Positions 33,862-45,366 are shown, numbered from the stretch's first letter. The stretch: 64,000 bases of DNA from Oceanobacillus bengalensis (GCF_003628445.1 NZ_RBZO01000002.1:62001-126000), one strand, 5' to 3'. Numbers and translations are program-made. The notes: generated from the letters alone by a model not told the origin.

Positions 33862-35331
33862 ATGAATTTGAAAAAGTCGCAAATTGTGCTTATACTCATT
33901 GCAGCTCTATTGTTAGGTTTTGCTGGTGCATTTACTGGTGTAAAGTTAGCAGAACCAAATGAAGCTGTTTCAGAACAATTATCGAGCAATATCGGTGAAG
34001 AAAGTGATGATCCAAAAAAGCAAAATGATACGGAACTACCAAGTAATTTAATGAAAATTGCACAGGCCTATACATTAATACAAAATAATTATATTGAGGA
34101 TACTCCAGATAAACAATTAATTGAGGGTGCTATTGAAGGGATGCTTACAACACTTGAAGACCCGCATAGTTCTTACATGGATGTAGAAGTAATGGATCAA
34201 TTTAACGAACAAATTGAATCATCGTTTGAAGGTATTGGTGCTGAGGTGAGCATGGTAAATGGGGTCGTTACAATCGTTGCACCAATTAAAGATTCACCAG
34301 CTGAAAAATCAGGTTTACGCCCAAATGATCAAGTATTAACAGTAGATGGAGAAAGTTTACAAGGATTGAATTTAAATGAAGCCGTTGCAAAGATTCGTGG
34401 GGAAAAAGGTTCTGAAGTTGTGTTAGAGATTGTACGTGCAGATGCAACAGAACCGTTTGAAGTAACCATTGTTCGCGATGAGATACCTGTTGAAACAGTT
34501 TATAGTGAAGTAGAAACAGTAGAAGGAAAACAAACTGGAGTCATTGAGATTACAAATTTCTCTGAGCAAACTTTTACAGAATTTGAAACACAGCTTAATG
34601 CCTTAGAAGATGAGGGGATTGAAGGATTAGTAATCGATGTCCGTGGAAATCCGGGTGGCCTTCTAAACGTTATCGAAGAGATGTTAGGATTATTTGTTCC
34701 GGAAGATACGCCATATTTACAAATTGAGGATGCCAATGGAAATAAAACACCACTCTATTCCAAGCTTTCAGAGAAGAAAGGGTATCCAGTAAGTGTTCTA
34801 ATTGATGAAGGTAGTGCATCGGCTTCTGAAATTTTAGCCGTTGCAATGAAGGAAATGGGTTATGATGTCGTTGGTAAAACAAGTTACGGGAAAGGTACGG
34901 TACAACAGGCTGTTCCAATGGGAGATGGAAGCTCCATTAAGTTAACAACAAATAAATGGCTTTCACCAAATGGAGAATGGATAAATGAAGTCGGTGTTGA
35001 ACCAACAATAGAAGCGAGTCAGCCAGATTATTACTATGCGAACCCAATTATTATTGAAGAGCCGTTGGAATATGATCAATCAGACGATTCAATTGAAAAC
35101 ATGCAAGTGATGTTAGATGGATTGGGTTATGATACAGGTAGGATGGATGGCTATTTCAGTAAAGAAACAGAAGAGGCCGTTAGAGCATTCCAAACGGATA
35201 ATGAAATAGAGGCTACTGGAGTTGTGGATAAGAAAACAGCAGGTTTGATAGAGGCGAAAGTTGTCGAAACAATCCGCAATGGAGAGAATGACAGTCAATT
35301 GGAAATTGCATTAGAAGAGCTTTACAAATAG
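33862..35331 (+). CDS. ctpB: Carboxy-terminal processing protease CtpB (S41)
   Basis: 489 aa. N-terminal membrane anchor (8-28), PDZ domain (about 112-195), S41 protease core with Ser near 318 in DEGSASASEIL and Lys near 344 in SYGKGTVQQ, and a C-terminal peptidoglycan-binding repeat (about 410-465, MLDGLGYDTGRMDGYFSKETEEAVRAFQ). In B. subtilis CtpB cleaves SpoIVFA to help activate SigK during sporulation. It is placed before minJ as in B. subtilis. ATG after GAGGTGG. Confidence 0.95.
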   Translation: MNLKKSQIVLILIAALLLGFAGAFTGVKLAEPNEAVSEQLSSNIGEESDDPKKQNDTELPSNLMKIAQAYTLIQNNYIEDTPDKQLIEGAIEGMLTTLEDPHSSYMDVEVMDQFNEQIESSFEGIGAEVSMVNGVVTIVAPIKDSPAEKSGLRPNDQVLTVDGESLQGLNLNEAVAKIRGEKGSEVVLEIVRADATEPFEVTIVRDEIPVETVYSEVETVEGKQTGVIEITNFSEQTFTEFETQLNALEDEGIEGLVIDVRGNPGGLLNVIEEMLGLFVPEDTPYLQIEDANGNKTPLYSKLSEKKGYPVSVLIDEGSASASEILAVAMKEMGYDVVGKTSYGKGTVQQAVPMGDGSSIKLTTNKWLSPNGEWINEVGVEPTIEASQPDYYYANPIIIEEPLEYDQSDDSIENMQVMLDGLGYDTGRMDGYFSKETEEAVRAFQTDNEIEATGVVDKKTAGLIEAKVVETIRNGENDSQLEIALEELYK

Positions 35332-35358
35332 CCAATATAGCCCGGGAAATATAATAAA

Positions 35359-35405
35359 TGCGAAAAGGAAATTTTGTAAGGAAACTTGCAGAATTTCCTT
35401 TTTTA
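35359..35405 (+). terminator. Terminator after ctpB
   Basis: AAAAGGAAATT / AATTTCCTTTT stem then TT. The short ORF across it (35358-35552) is a by-product of the hairpin. The rest of 35406-35628 holds nothing else that I can name. Confidence 0.85.
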
Positions 35406-35628
35406 ATCGAAATATGTCTAAACGAGTTGTTTTTGATAATTGGATGTCAGAAATTTGCTGTCCCATTTTTACTAGACTTTTTGAACATCTTCTATAAATA
35501 TTTGGTATACTTATACTATCAAGCAGGAGAAAGCTTTGCGAATATCGAATAATGTTATTTAGGTAAAGTAAAACTTCTTAATTGGCGCAGAATTCACTTC
35601 GCATCTGTGTGTATGGAAGGTGATTTAA

Positions 35629-36819
35629 ATGATAGAACAATGGTTGGTTGAAGTAGGAAAAGGTATAGGAAGGTTATTTTTAAATCCATTGGTTTATTGG
35701 GCTATCTTTTTAGTTTTGTTTGCTGGATTAAAAAGAATAAAAAAGGAAAGACAAGATTTTGGTTCGAAAGTCTTTGATATATTCTCAGAATGGAAGCATA
35801 CTTGGGGAATTTCACTCATTGCAGGTTTACTTATTTCCGTCGTTTCTTTGGCGTCTGGAATGGTTTTTACTTATGAAACCTTCATACTATTAAGCGTTGT
35901 AATAATTCTTCTTAGTTTGACCCTAAACTTTAGTACGCTTTCAGCTGCTTACACGATAGGTATTACGTATCTTTTGTTATTAGTTTTACCATTATTGATG
36001 GGAAATCAAACGATATTAAATGAGAATTTATTTTCAAAATCTAATTTTACAGCTTTGTCTATTTTGCTAGGATTATTTTTAGTTGTTGAATCGTATCTCA
36101 TTCGAGGTACTAAGAGAAATGGGTCGTTTCCTAGTTTGACGTTAAGTAGTCGTGGAATTTGGATTGGACAACATCGAGTGAAAAGAGTAGCATTTATTCC
36201 TTTTTTTACTTTCATACCAACTGGAATGATTGGTCCATTTGAACCTTACTGGCCAACTCTGTCGATGGGAGAAGAATCGTTTAGTTTACTTCTTTTTCCG
36301 TTTTTGATTGGTACGGACTTTCTTGTTAGAGGGCGTTTGCCAAAGCTGGCTGCAAAACACCTAGCAAATGCTATCCTTTTATTAGCATTGTTCGTAACGG
36401 TAATTGCCTTCACGAGTATGATACTTCCTTGGTTATCCGTTGTTGCTATCTTACTAGCTATCATTGGAAAAGAATATATTCGGTATCGTTTTCGTGTGGG
36501 AGATCTAGGAAGAACACCTTATTTTCATCCAGAAAATGATGGCCTTAAAATACTAAGTATCATTCCTGGGACAACTGCTGAACGATTGGATGTTTTTGTT
36601 GGGGAAACGATCGTAAAAGTAAATGGTAGGAAAATTAATAATGAGGATGAATTTTACATTGCTTTACATGATAGTGGTGCATATTTTAAATTAGATGTCC
36701 TAGATGATTCAAGTGAAGTGCGCTTCGTACAAGGAGCAATGTATGAAGGAGACCACCATGAGTTAGGCTTCGTGTTTGCTGACAAGCCATATCGAATGGA
36801 TAAGAAAAAGGCAAATTAA
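35629..36819 (+). CDS. minJ: Division topology protein MinJ
   Basis: 396 aa, matching B. subtilis MinJ (YvjD). About seven to eight membrane segments between residues 15 and 280, then a cytoplasmic PDZ domain (about 300-375; LKILSIIPGTTAERLDVFVGETIVKVNGRKINNEDEFYIAL). MinJ bridges DivIVA at the poles and MinCD and so keeps division at mid-cell. Position after ctpB is conserved; csbA, found next in B. subtilis, is missing. ATG after GGAAGGTG. Confidence 0.92.
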   Translation: MIEQWLVEVGKGIGRLFLNPLVYWAIFLVLFAGLKRIKKERQDFGSKVFDIFSEWKHTWGISLIAGLLISVVSLASGMVFTYETFILLSVVIILLSLTLNFSTLSAAYTIGITYLLLLVLPLLMGNQTILNENLFSKSNFTALSILLGLFLVVESYLIRGTKRNGSFPSLTLSSRGIWIGQHRVKRVAFIPFFTFIPTGMIGPFEPYWPTLSMGEESFSLLLFPFLIGTDFLVRGRLPKLAAKHLANAILLLALFVTVIAFTSMILPWLSVVAILLAIIGKEYIRYRFRVGDLGRTPYFHPENDGLKILSIIPGTTAERLDVFVGETIVKVNGRKINNEDEFYIALHDSGAYFKLDVLDDSSEVRFVQGAMYEGDHHELGFVFADKPYRMDKKKAN

Positions 36820-36821
36820 AC

Positions 36822-36858
36822 AAAAAGACTCCTATCAGGTAGATAGGAGTCTTTTTGT
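36822..36858 (+). terminator. Terminator after minJ
   Basis: AAAAAGACTCCTATC / GATAGGAGTCTTTTT, a perfect 15-bp stem. Confidence 0.92.
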
Positions 36859-36913
36859 AGAGTTTATGGGTAAAATAATAGGATGAAAGAAAGCTCATTC
36901 GTAGTTGTTGTTA

Positions 36914-37285
36914 TCGATATAAACTTCTGCGTAAGTGCTTTGTTGATTTCCGCTACGTGCAGTACGCTTTCCGCGGGCACGGCTTCAGCCCTCCTCGCGA
37001 GCAAAGACCGCTCACTGCGGGGTCTTCAGACACGTGCTTTTCCCGCAGGAGTCGACTGCCCTCCACTCCAATCAACTATTTTATCAGTGCTAAACTATGA
37101 CATTATTTGAGTAGAGAGCAATATGTAGTGGAGGAAAGACACGTAGACTTCTGGAGCGACCTAGATGAGACACCGTAGTGCGTTAGCACGAAGAAGGCTC
37201 ATCAGCCGCCCTAAGGTGCGCGAAGTGTGTTTCCGGAACGGCTGTTTAAGACTATCCTTAATTAAAGAAATCAACAGTTTATACA
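36914..37285 (+). repeat. Dispersed repeat family A, copy 5
   Basis: Complete element, forward orientation, between minJ and uvrB. Left end GATATAAACTTCTGCG, right end GTTTATAC. The second arm is shortened around GACTTCTGGAGCGACCTAG. Spacer nearly identical to that of copy 2. Nothing else was seen in 36859-37330. Confidence 0.88.
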
Positions 37286-37335
37286 TTTTGCGTAGTAAAT
37301 GAAATAATCCAATAGTAATCAACTTGAAGAAAAAT

Positions 37336-37349
37336 AGAATATTCGTTCG
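37336..37349. promoter_or_regulatory. LexA/DinR-like box of uvrBA
   Basis: AGAATATTCGTTCG resembles the Bacillus LexA consensus CGAAC-N4-GTTCG (right half exact, left half two changes), 68 nt upstream of uvrB. uvrB is an SOS gene in B. subtilis. Confidence 0.6.
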
Positions 37350-37416
37350 TAATTCTGTTAATATAGAACAATAGTATGGTAAAATAAAGGAAGAAGTTTT
37401 GAACGGAGGCGAGAGC

Positions 37417-39399
37417 ATGGATAATAAATTTGAACTTGTATCAAAGTATCAGCCTGCTGGTGATCAACCACAAGCGATTGAAGAAATTACAAATAATATT
37501 CTAGCTGGTAAAAGACATCAAACACTCCTTGGTGCAACAGGTACTGGTAAGACATTTACGATTTCGAATGTAGTGAAAGAGGTAAATAAGCCAACGTTAG
37601 TCATTGCACATAACAAAACACTTGCAGGCCAATTGTATAGTGAATTTAAGGAGTTTTTCCCGAATAATGCAGTAGAATACTTTGTTAGTTACTATGATTA
37701 TTTCCAACCAGAAGCATATGTACCATCTACAGATACATTTATTGAGAAGGACGCTAGTATTAATGACGAGATAGATAAATTGCGTCACTCTGCAACATCT
37801 TCCTTGTTTGAACGAAAAGATGTATTAATTGTTTCTAGTGTTTCTTGTATATATGGTTTAGGTTCTCCTGAAGAATATGGAAATCAAGTTCTCTCGTTAA
37901 GGATGGGAATGGAAAAAGACCGTGATAGGTTATTACGGGATTTGGTGGATATACAATATGATAGAAATGATATGAATTTTCAGCGTGGTACATTCCGCGT
38001 ACGTGGAGATTCAGTCGAGATTATTCCAGCATCACGAGAAGAACACTGTGTTCGTGTAGAATTTTTTGGTGATGAAATTGATCGAATACGTGAAGTTGAT
38101 GCTCTAACAGGTGAAATCATTGGAGATAGAGAGCATGTAGCAATTTTCCCAGCTTCCCACTTCGTAACTGGTGAAGAGAAAATGAAAATTGCAATTAAAA
38201 ATATCGAAAAAGAGTTGGAAGAGAGATTAACAGCATTACGTTCGGAAAATAAGCTACTTGAAGCACAACGGTTAGAGCAGCGAACAAACTATGATTTAGA
38301 AATGATGCGGGAAATGGGATTTTGTTCTGGTATAGAAAATTATTCGCGTCATTTAACCTTAAGAGAAGCTGGAGCTACACCATATACATTGCTTGATTAT
38401 TTTCCAGAGGATTCATTAATTGTTATTGATGAGTCGCATGTTACCTTGCCGCAAATTAGAGGAATGTATAATGGTGACCAAGCTAGAAAACAAGTATTAG
38501 TCGATTATGGTTTCAGGCTTCCTTCAGCATTGGATAATCGACCACTAACATTTGATGAATTTGATAAAAAAGCTAACCAGCTTGTTTTCGTATCTGCCAC
38601 ACCTGGGCCATATGAATTGGAACATACGCCGCAAATGACGGAGCAAATTATACGTCCGACTGGCTTATTGGATCCAGAGATTGAAGTTCGTCCAATAGAT
38701 GGGCAAATCGACAATTTAATAGGAGAAATTAATAAACGGGCAGATCGTAATGAGCGTGTCTTAGTCACAACATTAACAAAGAAAATGTCGGAGGATCTAA
38801 CAGATTATTTAAAAGAAATCGGTATAAAAGTTGCCTACTTGCATTCTGAGATTAAAACATTAGAACGAATAGAAGTTATTCGAGACCTAAGAGTTGGGAA
38901 GTATGATGTATTAATCGGAATTAATTTACTTCGGGAAGGTATAGATATTCCAGAAGTTTCACTTGTAGCAATTCTAGATGCAGATAAAGAAGGATTCCTC
39001 CGTTCCGAACGTTCGTTAATTCAAACAATTGGTCGTGCTGCACGTAATGCAAACGGACAAGTCATTATGTATGCGGATAAAGTCACAGACTCGATGCAAA
39101 AGGCAATTGATGAAACGTATCGTAGACGGGAAAAGCAAATTGCTTATAATAAAGAACATGATATTACACCAAAAACGATTATTAAAGAGGTTCGCGATGT
39201 GATTCGTGCGACCGTAGCAGCAGAAGACACTGAAAAATATGAAGGAAAAACAAAGAGCCTAGGATCATTATCGAAAGAAGAAAAAGTAAAAGTGATCGAA
39301 CAAATGGAAAAAGAAATGAAGGAAGCTGCAAAAGCGCTTGACTTTGAAAAAGCAGCAGAGCTTCGTGACATTATATTTGAATTAAAAGCGGGAGCGTGA
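37417..39399 (+). CDS. uvrB: Excinuclease ABC subunit B
   Basis: 660 aa from ATG 37417 (GGAGGCG upstream). Walker A GATGTGKT, the beta-hairpin [16 protein letters not shown] that clamps damaged DNA, helicase motifs to RAARNANGQ, and a C-terminal UVR motif ([13 protein letters not shown]) that recruits UvrC. Nucleotide excision repair. In operon with uvrA, 7 bp gap. Confidence 0.98.
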   Translation: MDNKFELVSKYQPAGDQPQAIEEITNNILAGKRHQTLLGATGTGKTFTISNVVKEVNKPTLVIAHNKTLAGQLYSEFKEFFPNNAVEYFVSYYDYFQPEAYVPSTDTFIEKDASINDEIDKLRHSATSSLFERKDVLIVSSVSCIYGLGSPEEYGNQVLSLRMGMEKDRDRLLRDLVDIQYDRNDMNFQRGTFRVRGDSVEIIPASREEHCVRVEFFGDEIDRIREVDALTGEIIGDREHVAIFPASHFVTGEEKMKIAIKNIEKELEERLTALRSENKLLEAQRLEQRTNYDLEMMREMGFCSGIENYSRHLTLREAGATPYTLLDYFPEDSLIVIDESHVTLPQIRGMYNGDQARKQVLVDYGFRLPSALDNRPLTFDEFDKKANQLVFVSATPGPYELEHTPQMTEQIIRPTGLLDPEIEVRPIDGQIDNLIGEINKRADRNERVLVTTLTKKMSEDLTDYLKEIGIKVAYLHSEIKTLERIEVIRDLRVGKYDVLIGINLLREGIDIPEVSLVAILDADKEGFLRSERSLIQTIGRAARNANGQVIMYADKVTDSMQKAIDETYRRREKQIAYNKEHDITPKTIIKEVRDVIRATVAAEDTEKYEGKTKSLGSLSKEEKVKVIEQMEKEMKEAAKALDFEKAAELRDIIFELKAGA

Positions 39400-39406
39400 T
39401 TAAGCA

Positions 39407-42280
39407 ATGTCTACGAAATATATAAATATACAGGGAGCGAGAGCACATAATTTAAAAAATATTAACTTAAAAGTCCCTAAAAATAAACTTGTTGTCGTTA
39501 CTGGACTGTCTGGATCTGGTAAATCATCTCTAGCTTTTGATACGATTTATGCAGAGGGGCAGCGCAGATATGTTGAATCACTCTCTGCTTATGCAAGACA
39601 ATTTTTAGGTCAAATGGACAAACCAGATGTCGATGCCATTGATGGGCTTTCCCCTGCAATCGCAATTGACCAAAAGACAACAAGCAAAAATCCTAGGTCA
39701 ACCGTTGGAACGGTAACAGAAATCTATGATTACTTACGTCTACTCTTTGCAAGAGCTGGACGACCGATATGTCCGAAACATGGAGTTGAAATTACGTCAC
39801 AAACCATACAGCAAATGGTTGATCGAATGATGGATTATCCTGAACGAACAAAAATGCAACTATTAGCCCCTGTTATTTCTGGGCGAAAGGGCGAGCATGT
39901 AAAGGTTCTTGAAACGCTTAAACAAGAAGGATTTGTTCGTATTCGCGTTGACAAGGAAATGATGGAAGTAACAGATGAAATTAAATTGGACAAGAACAAA
40001 AAGCATTCCATTGAGGTTGTGGTGGATCGAATTGTCGTGAAACCAGGGATAGAGGGAAGATTAAGCGACTCTCTTGAGACTGCGCTTAGCTTAGGTGAAG
40101 GAAATGTTATTGTTGATGTAATGGGCGAAGAAGAGCTAATTTTTAGTGAAAATCATGCATGTCCAATCTGTGGATTCTCCATTGGGAAGTTGGAGCCAAG
40201 GTTATTTTCGTTTAACAGTCCTTTCGGTGCTTGTACATCCTGTGATGGTATAGGTACCAAACAAGAGGTTGACCTTGATTTAGTCATACCAGATTGGGAG
40301 AAATCGTTAAATGAAGGTGCCATTGCCCCTTGGGAACCAATTAGCTCAAAATACTACCCACAACTATTGAAAAGTGTTTGTGACCATTTTCATATCGATA
40401 TGGATACGCCTGTTAAGGACCTTCCGAAAGATCAGTTAGATAAGATTTTATATGGAAGTGGTAAGGAAAAAATTCATTTTCATTATAAGAATGACTGGGG
40501 AAAAATACATGACACCGATATTATATTTGAAGGTGTATTAAATAATATTAACAGACGTTTCAATGAAACTTCCTCTGATTATACGCGTGAAGTGTTAGAA
40601 AAATATATGGCAGTAAAGAAATGTCCAAAATGTAAGGGACACCGTCTAAAAGAAGAAGCTTTAGCAGTGAGAATTGATGGATTACATATCACAAATGTCA
40701 CGGAATTCTCCGTGATTAAAGCAATAGAATTTTTTAACAATGTGAGTTTAACGGAGAAAGAAAGACAAATTGCAAAATTGATTTTAAAGGAAATTAACAA
40801 TCGTCTGGAGTTCTTAAACAATGTTGGCTTAGAATACCTCAATTTGTCAAGAGCAGCTGGTACGCTTTCTGGTGGGGAGGCACAGCGCATACGATTAGCA
40901 ACACAAATTGGTTCTGCATTAACTGGTGTCCTATATGTACTGGATGAGCCATCAATTGGCCTCCACCAACGAGATAATGATCGGTTAATTGATACATTGA
41001 AACGGATGCGGGATATGGATAATTCCCTAATCGTTGTTGAACATGACGAAGATACGATGCTTGCCGCAGATTGGCTCATTGATATTGGTCCAGGTGCTGG
41101 TGAACATGGTGGAGAAGTGATCGCAAGTGATACACCAAAGAATGTGATGAAAAATGAACTTTCGATTACTGGGAAATATCTATCAGGAAAGGCATTTATC
41201 CCTTTGCCAACGAAAAGAAGAAAAGCAGACAAACGTTATATTGAAGTCATTGGTGCAACGGAAAATAATTTAAAGAATGTATCCGTAAAAATTCCAATCG
41301 GGTTAATGACAGTCGTTACAGGCGTTTCTGGTTCTGGAAAAAGTACTTTAGTAAATGAAATCATTTATAAAACAATGTCAAAAGAGCTATATCGTGCAAA
41401 ACACAAACCTGGTAAATATAAAGCGCTAAAAGGCCTGGAACATATTGATAAGGTAATCGACATTGATCAATCACCAATTGGTCGTACACCACGTTCGAAT
41501 CCTGCTACATATACAGGTGTGTTTGATGATATCCGTGATGTTTTTACCCAGACAAATGAAGCGAAAGTTCGTGGATATAAAAAAGGACGTTTTAGCTTCA
41601 ATGTGAAAGGTGGGCGCTGTGAGGCATGTCGTGGAGATGGAATCATCAAAATTGAGATGCATTTCTTACCTGATGTGTATGTCCCATGTGAAGTGTGTCA
41701 TGGCCAACGTTACAACCGAGAAACCCTAGAAGTTAAATATAAAGGGAAAAGCATTTCAGATGTGCTAGATATGCGAGTAGAAGAGGCGTTAGAATTCTTT
41801 GCGCTGATTCCTAAAATTAAGCGAAAAATCCAAACGATTGCAGATGTTGGGTTAGGGTATGTTAAGCTTGGCCAACCAGCTACAACCTTATCTGGTGGAG
41901 AAGCGCAACGCGTTAAATTGGCAAGTGAGCTGCATAAGCGTTCTACTGGAAAAACGTTTTATATATTAGATGAACCAACAACAGGACTACATGCGGATGA
42001 TATTAAACGTCTGTTATCTGTCCTGCAAAGACTTGCTGATAATGGTGATTCGGTATTGATTATTGAGCATAATTTAGATGTGATAAAATCGGCTGATCAT
42101 ATCATTGATTTAGGACCAGAAGGTGGCGATCAAGGTGGGACAATTGTTGCTACAGGTACTCCCGAAAAAATTGCCGAAGCAGCAGACATTTCTTATACCG
42201 GCCGCTATTTAAAGAGTGTTTTGGAACGAGATAGGAAGCGAATGGAGAAATTCGTTGCTGAGAAGGAGACAGTAAGATAG
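39407..42280 (+). CDS. uvrA: Excinuclease ABC subunit A
   Basis: 957 aa damage-recognition ATPase. Two ABC modules: Walker [13 protein letters not shown] near residue 35 and [11 protein letters not shown] near 645, two LSGGEAQR signatures, and zinc modules CPICGF ... CTSC and CEACRGDG ... CEVCHG. It works as a dimer with UvrB. ATG directly behind the uvrB stop. Confidence 0.98.
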   Translation: MSTKYINIQGARAHNLKNINLKVPKNKLVVVTGLSGSGKSSLAFDTIYAEGQRRYVESLSAYARQFLGQMDKPDVDAIDGLSPAIAIDQKTTSKNPRSTVGTVTEIYDYLRLLFARAGRPICPKHGVEITSQTIQQMVDRMMDYPERTKMQLLAPVISGRKGEHVKVLETLKQEGFVRIRVDKEMMEVTDEIKLDKNKKHSIEVVVDRIVVKPGIEGRLSDSLETALSLGEGNVIVDVMGEEELIFSENHACPICGFSIGKLEPRLFSFNSPFGACTSCDGIGTKQEVDLDLVIPDWEKSLNEGAIAPWEPISSKYYPQLLKSVCDHFHIDMDTPVKDLPKDQLDKILYGSGKEKIHFHYKNDWGKIHDTDIIFEGVLNNINRRFNETSSDYTREVLEKYMAVKKCPKCKGHRLKEEALAVRIDGLHITNVTEFSVIKAIEFFNNVSLTEKERQIAKLILKEINNRLEFLNNVGLEYLNLSRAAGTLSGGEAQRIRLATQIGSALTGVLYVLDEPSIGLHQRDNDRLIDTLKRMRDMDNSLIVVEHDEDTMLAADWLIDIGPGAGEHGGEVIASDTPKNVMKNELSITGKYLSGKAFIPLPTKRRKADKRYIEVIGATENNLKNVSVKIPIGLMTVVTGVSGSGKSTLVNEIIYKTMSKELYRAKHKPGKYKALKGLEHIDKVIDIDQSPIGRTPRSNPATYTGVFDDIRDVFTQTNEAKVRGYKKGRFSFNVKGGRCEACRGDGIIKIEMHFLPDVYVPCEVCHGQRYNRETLEVKYKGKSISDVLDMRVEEALEFFALIPKIKRKIQTIADVGLGYVKLGQPATTLSGGEAQRVKLASELHKRSTGKTFYILDEPTTGLHADDIKRLLSVLQRLADNGDSVLIIEHNLDVIKSADHIIDLGPEGGDQGGTIVATGTPEKIAEAADISYTGRYLKSVLERDRKRMEKFVAEKETVR

Positions 42281-42288
42281 AACAGATG

Positions 42289-42324
42289 CAGCAAACCATG
42301 AGGCGTATGGTTTGCTGTTTTTTT
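42289..42324 (+). terminator. Terminator after uvrA
   Basis: CAGCAAACCAT / ATGGTTTGCTG stem and seven T. Confidence 0.92.
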
Positions 42325-42548
42325 ATAAGAAGGAGTGTGTGCTCCTAATCGTACAATGCTTATTACACTATGTTTACTGCTTTATATATTGAGTTTACCA
42401 CTCATAAATCTGGATATTCATGTAAGAGGATGCCCCATCGCCAGTAAAAGTGCAATCATTAATCAAATATCTCCAAAGCAGTATATAATTTTTGACTAAA
42501 ATTCACCTGTTAGGTAGAGTGAAATTACTAGGTATTGGAGGAAAGCTT

Positions 42549-42902
42549 ATGAAACCGATTGAAGTGGAAAAGGTTCAACAAATGCTAGATATATTTAAAG
42601 ATAAAGAAGTCTATGTCCATTTGGAAACAACAAATGGGGCATATGCAAGCCATGTAAATAATGCGGCCTACAATGTTGGAGCATTTATACGAAATGCGAA
42701 AGTTTTCTATAATCAAGCCAAAATAGTAGGTGATGGAAAGTCATATCGTGTTGGTCTAAAAATGGAAATGGGCTGGATTTATGCGGAAGGCTTAACGGAT
42801 TGGGTCATACACGAAAATGAGCAATTATTAATGGCTGGGCATGATCGCGAAGGACGCTTAATGGTTTCACTAGAAATTAGTGAAAAACCATTTAGGTACT
42901 AA
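42549..42902 (+). CDS. yojF: YojF family protein (DUF1806)
   Basis: 117 aa from ATG 42549 (GGAGGAAA upstream; a longer frame from 42492 lacks a site). YojF is found almost always beside bshB2 and is probably an accessory of bacillithiol metabolism, with no proven activity. Features: HLETTNGAYASHVN and WVIHENEQLLMAGHDREGRLMVSLEISEKPF. Confidence 0.88.
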   Translation: MKPIEVEKVQQMLDIFKDKEVYVHLETTNGAYASHVNNAAYNVGAFIRNAKVFYNQAKIVGDGKSYRVGLKMEMGWIYAEGLTDWVIHENEQLLMAGHDREGRLMVSLEISEKPFRY

Positions 42903-42941
42903 ATGTATTCTGGATTCTAACGTTTAAGGAATGGTGATAAG

Positions 42942-43607
42942 ATGGAAAGTCATGTTGTAGTTATATTCCCGCATCCAGATGATGAATCATTTGGGGCGGC
43001 TGGTACGATTGCTAAATTTCGAGCGCAGGGTGTTCCGGTAACCTATTTATGTGGTACGTTAGGTGAAATGGGAAGAAATATGGGGAATCCCACCTTTGCA
43101 AATAGAGAAACACTGCAAGCTGTTAGGAAAAAAGAATTAATTAATGCTTGCAATATCTTGGATGTGAAGTTAGAAATGTTAGGATATCGTGATAAGACGA
43201 TTGAATTTGAGGATAGAATGCAAGTAGCGAATCATCTAAAAGAATATTTAGATAGAATTAAACCAAGTCTAGTCATCACGCATTATCCTGAATACGCTGT
43301 TCATCCTGATCATAATGCATTAGGAGCGGCTACGATTGAAGCGGTACGATTGATTGAACCTGACGAGCGTCCTGTAGTTTGGGCACAGGGTTTTTCAAGA
43401 AATACGTTAGAAGATTTAGGAAACCCTGATATAGTGAATGACATTAGTGATTTTTATGATAAGAAAGTAGAAGCTATCTTCGCACATGCTTCACAAGCAC
43501 AGGGAGTAATCAGGCAACAACAAAATAACCCTGATGAGCAAATGGATATAAAAGAATTAGCGAAGAAGAATTTAAGTGATGAAGTCTTTTATACGTGGGA
43601 ATTTTAA
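42942..43607 (+). CDS. bshB2: Bacillithiol biosynthesis deacetylase BshB2
   Basis: 221 aa PIG-L/LmbE-type zinc deacetylase. Metal and catalytic motif HPDDESFG near residue 11, and HPDHNALGAA near 125. It removes the acetyl group from GlcNAc-malate in bacillithiol synthesis. Pairs with yojF upstream. ATG behind GGTGATAAG, a modest site. Confidence 0.93.
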   Translation: MESHVVVIFPHPDDESFGAAGTIAKFRAQGVPVTYLCGTLGEMGRNMGNPTFANRETLQAVRKKELINACNILDVKLEMLGYRDKTIEFEDRMQVANHLKEYLDRIKPSLVITHYPEYAVHPDHNALGAATIEAVRLIEPDERPVVWAQGFSRNTLEDLGNPDIVNDISDFYDKKVEAIFAHASQAQGVIRQQQNNPDEQMDIKELAKKNLSDEVFYTWEF

Positions 43608-43682
43608 TCGACTTTGTCGTAAGTGAATCTTTATACAATGATAAAACGTATATAAACTAGAGATTAAAAGGGAGGAAGCTAT

Positions 43683-43877
43683 ATGAAGCGTCTGTATAGG
43701 TCTACATCAAATCGCATGTTGTCTGGAGTATTAGGTGGTTTGGGAGAATTCTTTAACATCGATGCAACGATTTTGCGTTTGATATTTGTTATCCTGTTAA
43801 TTCCTAGTTTTTTCACATTTTTAATTGTTTATTTGGTAGCAGTATTTATTATTCCTAATGATGTGGATATCTATTAA
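43683..43877 (+). CDS. PspC domain membrane protein
   Basis: 64 aa. PspC-type RLYRSTSNRMLSGVLGGLGEFFNIDATILRLIF, followed by one hydrophobic segment (about 33-58). Such small PspC proteins (YvlC-like) are linked to envelope stress in Bacillus, but evidence for this one is only domain identity. ATG after GGGAGG. Confidence 0.85.
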   Translation: MKRLYRSTSNRMLSGVLGGLGEFFNIDATILRLIFVILLIPSFFTFLIVYLVAVFIIPNDVDIY

Positions 43878-43910
43878 AATAGCTGCTGTTTAATAAGATT
43901 TAATGAGTAG

Positions 43911-44297
43911 TTGATATAAAATGCGACGTAAATTTAAAGAGATTTGCTTAATCACGCCGTTCCGGAAACACACTTCGCGCACCTTAGGGCGGCTGGTGAG
44001 CCTCCTCCGTGCTAAGGCACTACGTAGTCTCACCTAGGCCTATCCTCCCGCAGGAGTCTGCGTGTGTTTCCTCCACTACTAATTGCTCTTTACTCAAATA
44101 AATCATGGTTTAGCACTATTATCATAGTTGATTGGAGCGGAGGGCAGCCAGTCGACTCCTGCGGGAAAAGCACGTGTCCGAAGACTCCAGAAGAAGCGTT
44201 CTTTGCTTCTTTGGAGGCTGAGGCCGTGCCCTAAGGTGCGCGTACTGGCTGCCCGGAGCGGAAATCAACAAAGCACTTATTGCGCATTTTATATCAA
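43911..44297 (-). repeat. Dispersed repeat family A, copy 6 (best preserved)
   Basis: 387 bp bounded by perfect 15-bp inverted repeats: TTGATATAAAATGCG (43911-43925) and its complement (44283-44297). Arm 1: GGAAACACAC (43964) pairs with GTGTGTTTCC (44062), with inner CTGGTGAG / CTCACC. Arm 2: GGGCAGCCAGT (44142-44152) pairs with ACTGGCTGCCC (44244-44254), with inner hairpin CTCCAGAAGAAGC / GCTTCTTTGGAG. An open frame at 44128-44394 across it is not a gene. It fills 43878-44340. Confidence 0.93.
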
Positions 44298-44351
44298 TTG
44301 TAGAGATAAACCAGTAGAGTTATTAAAACAATCTAAAAATAATTCCCAAGT

Positions 44352-44384
44352 AAAACTCGTAGGTGTATCGCCTACGAGTTTTGT
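44352..44384 (+). terminator. Terminator-like hairpin ahead of hprK
   Basis: AAAACTCGTAGG / CCTACGAGTTTT perfect stem with 7-nt loop. It separates repeat A6 (and pspC) from hprK. Confidence 0.75.
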
Positions 44385-44433
44385 GCTACAATGAATAGCA
44401 GTTAGCGTAGTTAAAGGAGGACTTAAATTTCCT

Positions 44434-45366
44434 ATGGGTTCAATGGTACGTACAAAAGATTTATTAGACAATTTTAATTTAACCCTTGTTGCGGGAGAAG
44501 ATGGTGTACATAGAGAAATTATTACGAGTGATATTTCACGTCCAGGGATTGAAATGACTGGATATTTTAAATATTATCCGAAAGAACGTTTGCAATTAAT
44601 TGGAAAAACAGAAATGACTTATTTCTTAGACCTCACAGAAGAGGAAAAGCGAATAAGGGCCGAGAAGTTATGTACCGATGTGACTCCTGGAATTGTAATC
44701 TCGAGAGGCATGGCCGTTCCGAATGCTTTAATTGAAGCGGCTGATAAAGCAGGTGTTCCTATCCTATTATCACCGAGAAAAACGACACGTGTCATTAGTA
44801 GGTTAACTAATTATTTGGAAGCAAAATTCGCTCCGTTTACTGCAGTGCATGGTGTACTTGTTGATATCTATGGTGTTGGGGTACTAATTACCGGGCAAAG
44901 TGGTGTTGGTAAAAGTGAAACAGCATTGGAATTAGTAAAGCGTGGTCACCGTCTTGTTGCGGATGATAGTGTGGAAATTAGACAAGAGGACTATGATACG
45001 CTAATTGGTAATTCACCTCCGTTAATAGAACATATGCTGGAAATTCGTGGGTTAGGGATTATTAATGTAATGACTCTTTTTGGTGCTGGTGCAGTTCGGA
45101 GTCATAAGAAAATTTCCATGACAGTTAATTTAGAAATTTGGGATTCCAAAAAACAATACGATCGTCTCGGTTTGGACGAAGACACGATGAAAATCATGGA
45201 TGTTTCCTTGCAGAAAGTAACGATTCCTGTCAGGCCAGGACGAAATCTTGCTGTAATTATTGAAGTTGCTGCGATGAATTTCCGTTTGAAACGGATGGGT
45301 GTTAATGCTGCCGAGGAATTTTCAGAGCGATTGACAAATATGATTGAAGGACCGAAAGAAGACTAA
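44434..45366 (+). CDS. hprK: HPr kinase/phosphorylase
   Basis: 310 aa. It phosphorylates and dephosphorylates Ser46 of HPr and Crh, the signal for CcpA-mediated catabolite repression. Walker [10 protein letters not shown] (about 154-162), the LVADDSVEI strand and HprK signature [11 protein letters not shown]. Its likely partner Crh is in this window at 59504. ATG 44434 or 44443 behind GGAGG. First gene of an hprK-lgt-yvoD-ppaX-yvoF run, as in B. subtilis. Confidence 0.97.
   Translation: MGSMVRTKDLLDNFNLTLVAGEDGVHREIITSDISRPGIEMTGYFKYYPKERLQLIGKTEMTYFLDLTEEEKRIRAEKLCTDVTPGIVISRGMAVPNALIEAADKAGVPILLSPRKTTRVISRLTNYLEAKFAPFTAVHGVLVDIYGVGVLITGQSGVGKSETALELVKRGHRLVADDSVEIRQEDYDTLIGNSPPLIEHMLEIRGLGIINVMTLFGAGAVRSHKKISMTVNLEIWDSKKQYDRLGLDEDTMKIMDVSLQKVTIPVRPGRNLAVIIEVAAMNFRLKRMGVNAAEEFSERLTNMIEGPKED

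Noticed and set aside
35358-35552. 64-residue frame after ctpB
   Set aside because: Its first third is the ctpB terminator hairpin; no ribosome binding site.
36883-37110. 75-residue open frame between minJ and uvrB
   Set aside because: Falls in repeat A5, has no ribosome binding site and no recognisable protein pattern.
44128-44394. 88-residue open frame MIGAEGSQSTPAGKARV...
   Set aside because: Lies across repeat A6; similar frames appear in other copies (29546-29827) only because the arms are GC-rich and lack stops.
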